Source: Borreliella mayonii (GTDB lineage: Bacteria > Spirochaetota > Spirochaetia > Borreliales > Borreliaceae). From it: a DNA stretch of 64,000 nt. Both the position numbers and the translations under genes were made by a program. Position 1 is the stretch's first letter, and each line of letters begins with the position of its first letter. The notes beneath the pieces are model-generated. The model saw nothing but the letters and a program-made list of their open reading frames with translations, did no database searches and was not told where the DNA came from. The DNA lies in the NCBI RefSeq assembly GCF_001945665.1, contig NZ_CP015780.1, positions 248,001 through 312,000 of the forward strand, written 5' to 3'. Below are positions 26,647 through 35,491 of the stretch, piece by piece.

Positions 26647-28029
26647 GTGTTGTCACTATTTATAGTAATCTCTTCGTTGATAGTATTTATTTTAGTATTT
26701 TTATTTTTTAAAATAGCACTAAAACTTACAATAGACAAAAATAGAGGGAAAATCAAAAAAGATGACGAGAGAACACGAAAATTAATCGAAAGAGCAATTT
26801 CTATATTAAAAACAAATCCAAATGAAACAGGCGCCCTTGAAATTTTAAATAATTACTACTATAAAAATAAAGACCATGAAAATGGTATAAAATATGCAAA
26901 AAAACTATGTCAATTAATAGAAGACAACCCAATAAGCCAAGAAATAAACACATTTAAAGCTTTTTTAAGCTATGGATTTTATAATCTTAAAAGAAATTTT
27001 AACAGGGAAGCCTTAGAATTTTTAAAAAAAGCTTATCTGATAAAAAAAACAGATGAGGATGCAAATTATTATCTTGGTATAGCATTCTTAAAAAACGAAA
27101 TGTACAAAGAAGCTTTATACTATCTTAAAAAAGTCTACAAGTTTAATAAAAATAATAAAGATGTCCTAAAACACCTGGGAATAACTTTATTTAATCTAGA
27201 AAGCTATAGAAAAGCTGCTGGAATATTTAATAATATAAAAAAATACATACAAGGCGACATTGAAGCTCTTTTGGCATATGCTAAGTCTTTGTCAAAAATG
27301 AATCAAGACAATCTAGCACTAGAGATTGCTAACAAAATAAAACAAAAAGACGGAATGATTTATGAGGCTTTGTTGATTACAACTGAGATTCATTCAAAAA
27401 ATAAAGAATTAGAAAAATTAGAACAAAATATTAAAGAAATAATAAAAGTAAAACCTGATTTACCTAAAAAAATTTTCCTTGAATTATTTTATAATCTTGG
27501 AGAACTCCAAATCTCTGTTGAAAATTATCAAAAAGCTACAGAAGCTTTTACCAAAGTTGAAGAGATTGATCCAAATTACAAAAATATTAAAGAAAAATTA
27601 GAATTCAGTAAAAGGTTAAACGAAAACATAGCCCTAAGAATATATTTGCGCAGCTCAAAAGAAAATTTTGAAAAAATAGCAAATGAAATTATTTTAAAAC
27701 TATATTTAAATAAATTTCAAATAAGAGATTCTAAAATAAATGAAATAACATCACAATTTATTGATATAAACTTCCACTTAGCTAACAATCAGTGGGAAGA
27801 AAATTTAATAGTACGCTTTGTAAGAACTGAACAAGATACTTTTGGTGAATTATTCTTAAAAGATTTCATTTCAAAAATAAAAGAAAATAAAATAAAAGGA
27901 CTCTGTATTGCTCCATCAAAATTCTCTTTAAAGGCTAAACAAATGATTGAAGGAAGGCTTATTGATCTAATAGAAGGCAAAAAGCTAACTCAAATACTTA
28001 AAAAAATTAACATATCCAAATACACATGA
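26647..28029 (+). CDS. Membrane-anchored TPR protein
   Basis: A 460-residue protein with one N-terminal membrane segment (residues 2-24) and then tetratricopeptide repeats from about 50 to 330, visible as units like DANYYLGIAFLKNEMYKEALYYLKKVYKFN and KDVLKHLGITLFNLESYRKAAGIFN. The last 120 residues form a separate alpha/beta-looking region that I do not recognise. TPRs usually hold protein partners; the partner is unknown. The GTG start is supported by AGGAG at 26634-26638, 8 nt upstream. It stands alone on the plus strand, facing a divergent promoter region with repeats and ending 6 bp from the convergent LysM-M23 gene. Confidence 0.85.
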   Translation: MLSLFIVISSLIVFILVFLFFKIALKLTIDKNRGKIKKDDERTRKLIERAISILKTNPNETGALEILNNYYYKNKDHENGIKYAKKLCQLIEDNPISQEINTFKAFLSYGFYNLKRNFNREALEFLKKAYLIKKTDEDANYYLGIAFLKNEMYKEALYYLKKVYKFNKNNKDVLKHLGITLFNLESYRKAAGIFNNIKKYIQGDIEALLAYAKSLSKMNQDNLALEIANKIKQKDGMIYEALLITTEIHSKNKELEKLEQNIKEIIKVKPDLPKKIFLELFYNLGELQISVENYQKATEAFTKVEEIDPNYKNIKEKLEFSKRLNENIALRIYLRSSKENFEKIANEIILKLYLNKFQIRDSKINEITSQFIDINFHLANNQWEENLIVRFVRTEQDTFGELFLKDFISKIKENKIKGLCIAPSKFSLKAKQMIEGRLIDLIEGKKLTQILKKINISKYT

Positions 28030-28035
28030 AAAACA

Positions 28036-29289
28036 TTATCTTAAATATTTCATAGGATTTTCAGTTTTGCCATTCTTAAAAATGGTAAAATGCAAATGAT
28101 TGCCCGTACTATAGCCAGTACTTCCCATATAACCTATTACCGCTCCCCTTGAAACTTTTTTCCCAACCTTGACAGCAAAAGAATTCAAATGCGCATATAA
28201 AGTTTGAAATCCGTTGCTGTGAGAAATAACAATATATTTTCCATACCCCCCCGCATTAAATCCCACAGTTACAACAATACCTTCTCTTGAGGCTTTAATA
28301 GGGGTATTAGCTAAATTTGCAATATCTATTCCATTGTGAAAACTAATAACTCCTGTAAACGGATCCGGTCGATAACCATATCCTGAAGTAATAATACCCT
28401 GCACAGGATAAATAAAAGTCTCTCCTAAAACCTCTTTTAAAAAATCTTTGGGCAATCTTCCTCCAGGAATAAACAATTTTTGCCCCAAAAATAAAACTTC
28501 ATTATCAAGGTTATTAGAATCTAAAATATCAACCTTGGGGACATTATAAGCACTAGCTATAGATGAAATAGAGTCATTTTTTTTAACAACATAAACAATT
28601 CCTTTCATATTGGGAACTTTAATAATTGAATTTGGCTTAATACTTCTTACATCTTTAATTTCATTAAAAGAAATTAAAGTTTCACTGGTTATTTGATATC
28701 TAGCTGCAACATGTGAGAGCGTTTCTCCAGGCTTAATTTTATGATCAAATACCTTTAATACAAAATTTTTTTTAAATCCAGGAACATTTGTAGAAACATT
28801 GAATTCAGGTAAATAACTACTAATTTGCGCTATATCTTGGTCGCTATAATATAAAAATGTATCAATAAAATAATCTTTGGGCAAAGCAAGCCTATTTAAA
28901 AAAACATACGAATTGTAATAAGAAAAAATGTTAATATAAAATGTTAATATAAAAATAAAGATTATTGCATTAAGCTTAAAAACAAGCTTATAATCGAATT
29001 TTACACTAAAGATATCAAAAACTTTTTCTCTCAAGCTCCTATAATAATATTTATATTCATAATGATTAATATTTTGTATTTTAAACTTATAGAAAAATAA
29101 AGAAACTTTTTTTAAAAAATTGATTTTTTTTTTAAAGAAGTTCTTAAAGTTGAAAACTTTTTTTCTTCTTTTGCCAATATTAGAAATATTGGCAAAATCT
29201 TTTAATTCAAAATTAACATTCTTTTTACTATTAAATAAAAAATTTTTTTTACGTTTTTCTACCCTTTGCTTTTTTTTTGGTATAATCAT
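28036..29289 (-). CDS. LysM-M23 peptidoglycan endopeptidase
   Basis: A 417-residue envelope peptidase. Order: a very basic cytoplasmic N-terminus (about 1-105, many KK and RK pairs), one membrane segment (about 108-130), two LysM carbohydrate-binding modules (about 190-235, HKIKPGETLSHVAARYQI; and about 240-283, VYVVKKNDSISSIASAYNV), and an M23 domain (about 300-415). Ligands and active-site residues are complete: HNGID, YAHLN and HLHFT. The domain plan resembles NlpD/EnvC-like or MepM-like proteins, so it could act as a hydrolase or as an amidase activator; the intact residues favour a hydrolase. The 100-residue basic cytoplasmic tail is unusual. No clear ribosome binding site. Confidence 0.9.
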   Translation of the reverse strand: MIIPKKKQRVEKRKKNFLFNSKKNVNFELKDFANISNIGKRRKKVFNFKNFFKKKINFLKKVSLFFYKFKIQNINHYEYKYYYRSLREKVFDIFSVKFDYKLVFKLNAIIFIFILTFYINIFSYYNSYVFLNRLALPKDYFIDTFLYYSDQDIAQISSYLPEFNVSTNVPGFKKNFVLKVFDHKIKPGETLSHVAARYQITSETLISFNEIKDVRSIKPNSIIKVPNMKGIVYVVKKNDSISSIASAYNVPKVDILDSNNLDNEVLFLGQKLFIPGGRLPKDFLKEVLGETFIYPVQGIITSGYGYRPDPFTGVISFHNGIDIANLANTPIKASREGIVVTVGFNAGGYGKYIVISHSNGFQTLYAHLNSFAVKVGKKVSRGAVIGYMGSTGYSTGNHLHFTIFKNGKTENPMKYLR

Positions 29290-29350
29290 AACATGCTATT
29301 TCATTATACAATAGAAAATTGCATTTGAATGAAAGCATCTTTTAAAAGTT

Positions 29351-29857
29351 ATGAGAATATTTAAAGCTCGCAAATATGAACTAATGTCAATTTTAGCCGC
29401 CTGCTTATTTTTAATAACCTTAATAAAGTTATTCTTATCATTTTACATAGTAAAAGGCGAATCAATGACCCCAACAATATTGGAAAAAAATTGGATTGTA
29501 AATCACAAATTTGCATATGGACTTAGACTTAAAAATCGCCAAAAATACCTTTTATTATGGAAAACCCCCCAAAAAAATGAAATGGTGCTTATTAAAGATC
29601 CTATAACAAACAAAATTGCCATTAAAAAAATTTTTGCAATTCCGGGAGAGAAATTTAAACAAATAGAAAAAAATAAAATATGCATAAATGACTTAAACTT
29701 TAAAATAGATGAAAATATTTTAAAAAAAAATGCTAAAAAAATTCCTAATGACCACTATTTAGTCATAGGAGAGAACAAACAGACTTCATTAGACTCAAGA
29801 GATTACGGATTTATAAAAATTGACAACATATTGGGAAAAATAATTTATTACTTTTAA
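29351..29857 (+). CDS. lepB: Signal peptidase I
   Basis: Membrane serine peptidase (S26) that removes signal peptides of exported proteins. The 168-residue length is short, near that of Gram-positive enzymes, with one N-terminal membrane segment (about 11-33). The nucleophile is serine 38 in GESMTP and the general-base lysine is lysine 92 in IKKIFAIPGE; the box E motif is GENKQTSLDSRDYG. All are intact, so the enzyme should be active. No clear Shine-Dalgarno sequence precedes the ATG. It is divergent from the LysM-M23 gene across 61 bp and convergent with the Hsp70-like gene. By memory this genus has additional signal peptidase I genes elsewhere. Confidence 0.92.
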   Translation: MRIFKARKYELMSILAACLFLITLIKLFLSFYIVKGESMTPTILEKNWIVNHKFAYGLRLKNRQKYLLLWKTPQKNEMVLIKDPITNKIAIKKIFAIPGEKFKQIEKNKICINDLNFKIDENILKKNAKKIPNDHYLVIGENKQTSLDSRDYGFIKIDNILGKIIYYF

Positions 29858-29882
29858 AAAATATATTTATTTCTTCAAACAT

Positions 29883-31352
29883 TTAATCAATAATACTTGT
29901 AAAAGTGCTTGAAAGACTTTCTTTTACTACATTGTCAGATGAACTTGTAATCTTTATTTCAATAAAATTAGAAGAATTAGTCTCTAAATCCTTAGCATTA
30001 ACACTCAAAATACCACTTTCATTTAAAGTAAAAAGCACCTCTATTTTAGGAATCCCTTTTAAAGCTTTTTGAATATTGCCAAAGGAAAACCTACCTATAG
30101 AATAATTCAAAGAGGCTTTTTTATATTCACCTTGGAGTATGTGAATCTCAATTTCATCTTGATAATCATTGGTAGTTGTAAATAGTTTACTCCTAGAAAT
30201 TGGTAAAGCAGCATTTCTCTCTATTAAAGTAAAAAATTCATTATCCCTTATTTCAAGTCCAAGAGAATAAGGAGTTACATCCTTAAACTTGATAACAGAG
30301 TCATTTCTAGAAAGACTACAAGCATGAATACCTGCGCCAATAGCTACAACTTCATCTTGATTTAAAGCATCTAAAATTGAAACAGAGGGAAAGGTTTCCT
30401 TTAAAACTTTTTTAATCAAGGGAATCCTTGTTGAACCACCAGAAAGTATGATTTTTGAAACACTATCAATATCAGCTCCAGAATCGGCAATACATTCCAT
30501 AGACAACTGAACAGTTTTGTTAACATATTCACTTATCATTAAATTAAATTCATCCCTTTTAAGATTATAATTTAAATGCTTGCCATCAAGGAAAAGCAAA
30601 GTAATGTCAACCTCTTCCATAACGGATAAATTTTTTTTACCCTCTTCAATTCGTTCTCTTAACTGTTCTATAAGAAAAATATCTTCTAGATTAAAATCGG
30701 GGTATTTATTTTTGAAACTATCTAAAACATGCTTTTCAATTATTTTATTAAAGTCATTACCTCCAAGTCGACTTTGCCCTTTAACCGAAAGAACGGTATA
30801 GGTGTCACCTTGTTTTTCCATAAGAGTTACATCAAAAGTTCCGCCCCCAAGATCATAAATAAGAAAAATTCCATCAATCTGTCTTTCAAAGGCATAAGCA
30901 ATAGCAGCTGCGGTTGGTTCATTAAGTATGGCCTTACAATTCAAACCAGCAATGTTTGCAGCCTCAACAACGCCTCTTCTTTGAATCTCGGAAAAATATG
31001 CAGGAACTGTTATTACAGCATTTTCAATCTCTTCATCTAAAAATTTTTCAGCGTTCTTTTTAACATTAGATAGCAAATGTGCTGAAATATTTTCTGCTCT
31101 ATAAAATTCACCATCTACTTTATAAAAATTATCAGAACCTATGTTGGTCTTAAAATCATAAAATGTTTTTTGAGGATTAACTAATATTTGATTTTTAGCA
31201 GCACTCCCAACAAGAACATCCTTATCGGAGAAAGAAACAATAGAAGGGGTCATTCGCTCACCCCTTTCATTTAATATTATCTTAGAGCTAACATCAAAAT
31301 ACGATGCTACAGTATTTGTGGTTCCAAGATCAATACCTATCCATTTTTTCAT
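29883..31352 (-). CDS. Short Hsp70 (DnaK-like) protein without the lid domain
   Basis: A 489-residue Hsp70. The ATPase domain (1 to about 365) has the phosphate-1 loop GIDLGTTNT, phosphate-2 LIYDLGGGTFDVT and the adenosine motif ILSGGSTRIPLI. A substrate-binding beta domain follows (about 375-470: TPYSLGLEIRDN, GIPKIEVLFTLNESGILSVNA), but the protein stops where DnaK continues with a roughly 120-residue helical lid. It is thus a lidless paralogue, like BB0264, in addition to the main DnaK coded elsewhere. The GGGGAGG ribosome site is excellent and the gene overlaps the upstream coiled-coil gene by 23 nt, so expression is coupled. Client proteins are unknown; position suggests a link to flagella or the envelope. 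Confidence 0.9.
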   Translation of the reverse strand: MKKWIGIDLGTTNTVASYFDVSSKIILNERGERMTPSIVSFSDKDVLVGSAAKNQILVNPQKTFYDFKTNIGSDNFYKVDGEFYRAENISAHLLSNVKKNAEKFLDEEIENAVITVPAYFSEIQRRGVVEAANIAGLNCKAILNEPTAAAIAYAFERQIDGIFLIYDLGGGTFDVTLMEKQGDTYTVLSVKGQSRLGGNDFNKIIEKHVLDSFKNKYPDFNLEDIFLIEQLRERIEEGKKNLSVMEEVDITLLFLDGKHLNYNLKRDEFNLMISEYVNKTVQLSMECIADSGADIDSVSKIILSGGSTRIPLIKKVLKETFPSVSILDALNQDEVVAIGAGIHACSLSRNDSVIKFKDVTPYSLGLEIRDNEFFTLIERNAALPISRSKLFTTTNDYQDEIEIHILQGEYKKASLNYSIGRFSFGNIQKALKGIPKIEVLFTLNESGILSVNAKDLETNSSNFIEIKITSSSDNVVKESLSSTFTSIID

Positions 31353-31851
31353 GAATACCTCCCCTATGTATTGAAATAATTAACTCAACCTCACCTAGAT
31401 CTAACTTAAACTTTTTAGCAATAGCCTCAAAAGACATACCTTGTTCATGAAGTAAAATAATCTGATTGCGAACGTTATAACTTTCTTTTATTATATTTTT
31501 TTCAATAGTAGGCATAGAATAATCCAGATTGCTTTTATAAATTCCGTCACTTTTCGATCCAAAACTAGAAGAACTATTCCCAGGAATAGAAGTGTTGTTA
31601 AACCCTAATAACCTCTGGTCAAGAATTTCAATTCTCTCGTCAACCTCTTTAATGATTCTATTTAAACTTTCAATTTTTATTTCAATAATATTTATATTCC
31701 TATCCGTAGCTTGATTAATTTCAATAATTGTCTTATCTACCTCACTTTTAAACTTTTTAAGTATGCTATTAGATTTTATTTTCAAATTAATATACACATG
31801 AAAATATATAAAAATAAATATAATTAAAATAAGATAAAAAACAATAAACAT
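31330..31851 (-). CDS. Membrane-anchored coiled-coil protein with HTH-like C-terminus
   Basis: I do not recognise a named family with certainty. The 173-residue protein has an N-terminal membrane segment (residues 1-22), a coiled coil at about 30-85 with heptad-like IEIKIESLNRIIKEVDERIEILDQRL, a linker, and a C-terminal segment QIILLHEQGMSFEAIAKKFKL that reads like a helix-turn-helix of the sigma region 4 type. In small spirochaete and Firmicute proteins next to flagellar genes, similar combinations occur (DUF6115-like, from memory). It is expressed before and overlaps the lidless Hsp70 by 23 nt, so the two may work together. Confidence 0.75.
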   Translation of the reverse strand: MFIVFYLILIIFIFIYFHVYINLKIKSNSILKKFKSEVDKTIIEINQATDRNINIIEIKIESLNRIIKEVDERIEILDQRLLGFNNTSIPGNSSSSFGSKSDGIYKSNLDYSMPTIEKNIIKESYNVRNQIILLHEQGMSFEAIAKKFKLDLGEVELIISIHRGGIHEKMDRY

Positions 31852-31870
31852 ATAAAAGCCCTAAAACATT

Positions 31871-32173
31871 TTATCTCTTAATATTAACATTTTTACCAAT
31901 TTTAGGATCTTCAAATTTATCAGAATATAAACCAAGCATTACCTTCTCTTCATTTTTATTTTTTTTAACTGGAAACGAAAGCAAATAATTATCCTCAACT
32001 TTACTAATTGCACATACATTGCTAACCTCAGAATCAGTATGACAATCTCTTAAAAATCTAAATCTAGCATTTTGATTAATTTTTAATCTTTTGCGCTTTT
32101 CACTTTCACTTAAAAATTGTCTAGCTTTAAAAGATCCAACAACGGACATTTTAAAAACTTCAAATGTATCCAT
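31871..32173 (-). CDS. Small conserved protein of unknown function
   Basis: A 100-residue soluble basic protein (BB0266 by memory). I chose the ATG at 32173 because AAGGA lies 7 nt upstream; a TTG at 32179 is too close to that site. A central stretch RFRFLRDCHTDSEVSNVCAISK and a lysine-rich region are the only distinctive parts; no signal peptide, membrane helix or known motif is seen. It sits between the FapA gene and the coiled-coil gene at the distal end of the flagellar operon. Confidence 0.7.
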   Translation of the reverse strand: MDTFEVFKMSVVGSFKARQFLSESEKRKRLKINQNARFRFLRDCHTDSEVSNVCAISKVEDNYLLSFPVKKNKNEEKVMLGLYSDKFEDPKIGKNVNIKR

Positions 32174-32199
32174 ATACAAATCCTTATATTAAAGATCAT

Positions 32200-34104
32200 T
32201 CAACTAGACTTAAAAGGAATATAGGTCATAACTTTAATATAATTATCATCCTCTACAAAAGTAACATTGTTGTAATCTTTTGAAAGCTCATAAAAAGCAT
32301 TCTTAATATAAAGCTTAACACCTGAACAAGCTATATTTTCAACAGAAACTTTACCCTCTATCTTAGTATTTTCAAGCTCATTTTGCAAATCAATTCGCTT
32401 AGCCTCTATCATTTTTATTTCCATTCTAAGAATTTTACTCTCATTAACAAATTCATTGTAACTATCAATCTTTAGGGATTTTTCTGACTTATCTGTAATA
32501 AGCACAATATTCTTTTTTAAAGCAACAACATCTTTAGTTAAAACTTCTAATCGCTTTTCAATCTTTTCAAGATGGCCAGTAAACCTATTTAGTAAATCTT
32601 TAATTTCAGGATCATAGCCAACATCAATGCAAGTTTCACAACTTCTATCAGAGCCTATAGAATAAGCCCTAACCTCTTCTTTGGCATAAACATTAGAACC
32701 AACTATTTTTGATTTTTTACCGATACAAAGAACTCTCTTCTTAGAAGAAACTGAAGAATTCACAATGCCTCTTAAAACTTCAACTTCACCACCACAATTT
32801 AAAGTAACATTTTCTAAAAACTTAGCCCTAACATTACCCCGAGCATAAATTTTAGAATCACCTTTACCATTCACACCGCTATGAAAAATAATAGACCCAT
32901 CCGTTTTTAAATTACACCGACCCACTAATCCTTTCACTTCTATTCCACTTTTGGCCATAATATTGTATCCATCTAAAACATTGCCTTGTACAAGAACCAT
33001 TCCATTATTTACTATATCACCAGTAGCAGGGCCAACATCACCTTTGACCAAATAAATATTATGAACAGATATTACACCATCTGAAACAAACATATATCCA
33101 TTACATTTTGAGCGAATTTTATAACCATCTCTAAAGGTATTTTCACCCAAAACAAAATTAATATCCTGTCCACTCTCTGATTTTAACACTTTACCAAAAA
33201 CAGTATAGCCATCTACACCTTTGCCAAAAGGAATAATTCTAGCCAACTCCTCACCTTCAACAACATTTCTAAATCCTATGCTTGAAACCTCATACTCACC
33301 AAGCCTATTATTTTCATCAACAATAAAATCAATATAAGAATCCTTGCCCCTTACTGGCTCTAACCCTTTTGCAAGTTCAATAGGCTCACCATAAACAGGA
33401 TAATCCACAAATCTTGCTACTTTATCCTTAAGTATTGCAATATCTATTACTCCATATTTTCTAAGAATATTGAAAACATCTTGTGCAAAAATTTCAGCCC
33501 CATTAATTCCGGGCGCGGTAAATTCAATGGTAACTGACATTGAATTTTCTGATATTTGAACCATCATTGTAACGTTTTCAGAAGGATCAGATTCAAAATC
33601 AGCAATTTTTTCATAATATCCACTAGCATTCTCAACTATGCCCTTTACAATGTCTTTATTGAAATTTTCAATATTACTATGTAATTCTAATTTGGAAATA
33701 ACATCTTGATACTTAATAGGAATTCCTTGTCCTTTTGGTGAGACAACCTTTAGAAATACACCCTTTGAAGATTTCCTGATAAAAAATTCACCATCTGATG
33801 AAATTACCTCTTTTTCTCCTGAATCATTTTTTGAATCAAGAGACACTTTAGGCTTGCTAGAAGAATTCCTATAGGCAACTATTTTCCATTTTCTCTTCCC
33901 ATATCCTAATATACCATTACTACCTTTTAACAAAATCTCATAGTCTAATTCTTTATAAGGCACAGAAAGCTCTAAAGAAGCATCATTTAAGGCTTCTTCA
34001 AGAGTATCTGCTTCTATTTCCATCAAATCAATATGACTTTCTCTTTCCAAATAAGATCGCATCTTATCACAAAGTTCAGAAAAATTTATGGCCCTGTCAT
34101 TCAT
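32200..34104 (-). CDS. FapA/DUF342 family protein with Jag-N-like N-terminus
   Basis: A 634-residue cytoplasmic protein. The N-terminus (about 20-65: MEIEADTLEEALNDASLELS, then EILLKGSNGILGYGKRKWKI) resembles the Jag-N domain. The centre contains the DUF342 (FapA, flagellar assembly protein A) region, with VDENNRLGEYEVSSIGFRNVVEGEELARI and GKGVDGYTVFGKVL, and a beta-helix-like repeat with GNVLDGYNIMAKSGIEVKG, ending in a coiled coil (about 525-585). A role in flagellar placement has been proposed for family members. It lies in the flagellar operon after flhG, consistent with that. Confidence 0.85.
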   Translation of the reverse strand: MNDRAINFSELCDKMRSYLERESHIDLMEIEADTLEEALNDASLELSVPYKELDYEILLKGSNGILGYGKRKWKIVAYRNSSSKPKVSLDSKNDSGEKEVISSDGEFFIRKSSKGVFLKVVSPKGQGIPIKYQDVISKLELHSNIENFNKDIVKGIVENASGYYEKIADFESDPSENVTMMVQISENSMSVTIEFTAPGINGAEIFAQDVFNILRKYGVIDIAILKDKVARFVDYPVYGEPIELAKGLEPVRGKDSYIDFIVDENNRLGEYEVSSIGFRNVVEGEELARIIPFGKGVDGYTVFGKVLKSESGQDINFVLGENTFRDGYKIRSKCNGYMFVSDGVISVHNIYLVKGDVGPATGDIVNNGMVLVQGNVLDGYNIMAKSGIEVKGLVGRCNLKTDGSIIFHSGVNGKGDSKIYARGNVRAKFLENVTLNCGGEVEVLRGIVNSSVSSKKRVLCIGKKSKIVGSNVYAKEEVRAYSIGSDRSCETCIDVGYDPEIKDLLNRFTGHLEKIEKRLEVLTKDVVALKKNIVLITDKSEKSLKIDSYNEFVNESKILRMEIKMIEAKRIDLQNELENTKIEGKVSVENIACSGVKLYIKNAFYELSKDYNNVTFVEDDNYIKVMTYIPFKSS

Positions 34105-34106
34105 AC

Positions 34107-34586
34107 TTATTCCTTCTTGCTCATTAAAGTTTTAATAGCATCTGCAACAACTTTTGGATCATTGTCCTCAATAAATGACATTTTTTTATTTTTGTCATTT
34201 CTCCTACTCATGTCTTCAGTCTCAAATTTATACTTTTTGACCTCTTCTATAAAATCAACAATACCATCATTATTTTGAGAGCTCTCATAAAAAGAATTTT
34301 TATTTTGAAAATCAAGATTCTCGTTAAAATCTTTATCACCCTTCTTATCATCTTGAAGCTTATTTTCCATATTGCCAGACAATTCTGCTAAAAAAAGATT
34401 CGATAAATATTTCTTATAGATAAACTCAATTAAAAGACCAATAACAAAAAAAAATACAAACTGCAAAAAAGATCTCATTAAGATTGTAAAAAATGATAAA
34501 CCACAAAACAAGCCCAAAAGTGCTGAAATAAACAGTGCTGACACACTAGCTAATAAAATATACTTTAATTCCCTACTTACAAACAT
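34107..34586 (-). CDS. Small two-helix membrane protein at the BB0268 position
   Basis: A 159-residue protein with two hydrophobic segments (about 9-31, ILLASVSALFISALLGLFCG; and about 34-54, ILMRSFLQFVFFFVIGLLI) and a charged cytoplasmic tail rich in D, N and K. I see no Sm-fold signature. From memory, the B. burgdorferi literature assigned the RNA chaperone Hfq to the gene at this locus (BB0268); the sequence here does not look like Hfq, and the membrane segments argue that any RNA role would be atypical. It sits 6 nt after flhG and 2 nt before the FapA-like gene, so a role in flagellar assembly is at least as likely. Confidence 0.75.
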   Translation of the reverse strand: MFVSRELKYILLASVSALFISALLGLFCGLSFFTILMRSFLQFVFFFVIGLLIEFIYKKYLSNLFLAELSGNMENKLQDDKKGDKDFNENLDFQNKNSFYESSQNNDGIVDFIEEVKKYKFETEDMSRRNDKNKKMSFIEDNDPKVVADAIKTLMSKKE

Positions 34587-34592
34587 AATGTC

Positions 34593-35480
34593 TTATTCCA
34601 CACCAAAAAATCTTAATATAAAACCTATAACCCCTCTTCTTTTTCTGTTATCTAGAGAAACCTCCTCAAGGGTGGCAACAATAGAATCAAGACAATAGCT
34701 AGCCTTGCTATTTGGATTTACCAAAACAAAAGGCTTTTGCTTAAAAACAGAGCTTCTAATGTTTTGATCCTCATAAATATGACCCAAATAATCAATATTT
34801 AAATTTAAAAATTGCCCCGAAATATCTATAACCTTTTTAGCAACTCCCTTAGCCTCACTAACATTAGCTACTCTATTAACAATAAGTCTTAAATTTTTTA
34901 AATTCTCCATCTTATAAGACAAAACCTTTATTATTCCATAAGCATCGGTAATCGAAGTAGGCTCTGGAGTAGTAACAATAACAACATCATCACTAGAAAG
35001 CAAAAACGAAATAACTTGCCTTGAAATTCCAGCACTAGTATCTATCACAACTATATCATATTCGTATATTTTTAATAATTCTTTTATAAATTTATTAACA
35101 TCAACATCAGAGAGATCTAAAAGCTCCATTGTACCAGAAGCACCGGCTAAAAGATCAATATTGTACTCTGTTTTTGTTATTACTTCTCTGATATCACGAC
35201 TTTGAGCAATCATATGATATATACTATACTTGGGAATAACTCCAAGCAAAATATTGACATTGGCCATTCCAATGTCAGCATCAAGTATTAATACTTTTTT
35301 GCCAAGCTCAGAATATTTAAGAGCAAGCCCAATTGCAATATTGCTTTTACCAACACCGCCTTTGCCACTACTAACAGCAATAAATCTTGTTTTACTGTTT
35401 TGAACTTTCTCATCAACTGAAAAATTAAATTTACCATTTAATCTCATCATATCTCTTAAACTTTGAGCTTGATCTTCCAT
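34593..35480 (-). CDS. flhG: FlhG (YlxH) MinD-like ATPase controlling flagellar number
   Basis: MinD/ParA-type ATPase that, with FlhF, sets the number and site of flagella; in Borrelia these are ribbons of periplasmic flagella at both poles. The deviant Walker A is [11 protein letters not shown] (about residues 34-44), with [11 protein letters not shown] as Walker B region. The N-terminal DQAQSLR (residues 3-9) is the DQAxxLR motif by which FlhG stimulates FlhF GTPase activity. The length, 295 residues, is normal. It follows flhF by 11 nt and ends 6 nt before the two-helix membrane protein gene. Confidence 0.93.
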   Translation of the reverse strand: MEDQAQSLRDMMRLNGKFNFSVDEKVQNSKTRFIAVSSGKGGVGKSNIAIGLALKYSELGKKVLILDADIGMANVNILLGVIPKYSIYHMIAQSRDIREVITKTEYNIDLLAGASGTMELLDLSDVDVNKFIKELLKIYEYDIVVIDTSAGISRQVISFLLSSDDVVIVTTPEPTSITDAYGIIKVLSYKMENLKNLRLIVNRVANVSEAKGVAKKVIDISGQFLNLNIDYLGHIYEDQNIRSSVFKQKPFVLVNPNSKASYCLDSIVATLEEVSLDNRKRRGVIGFILRFFGVE

Positions 35481-35491
35481 TATAACTTTCC

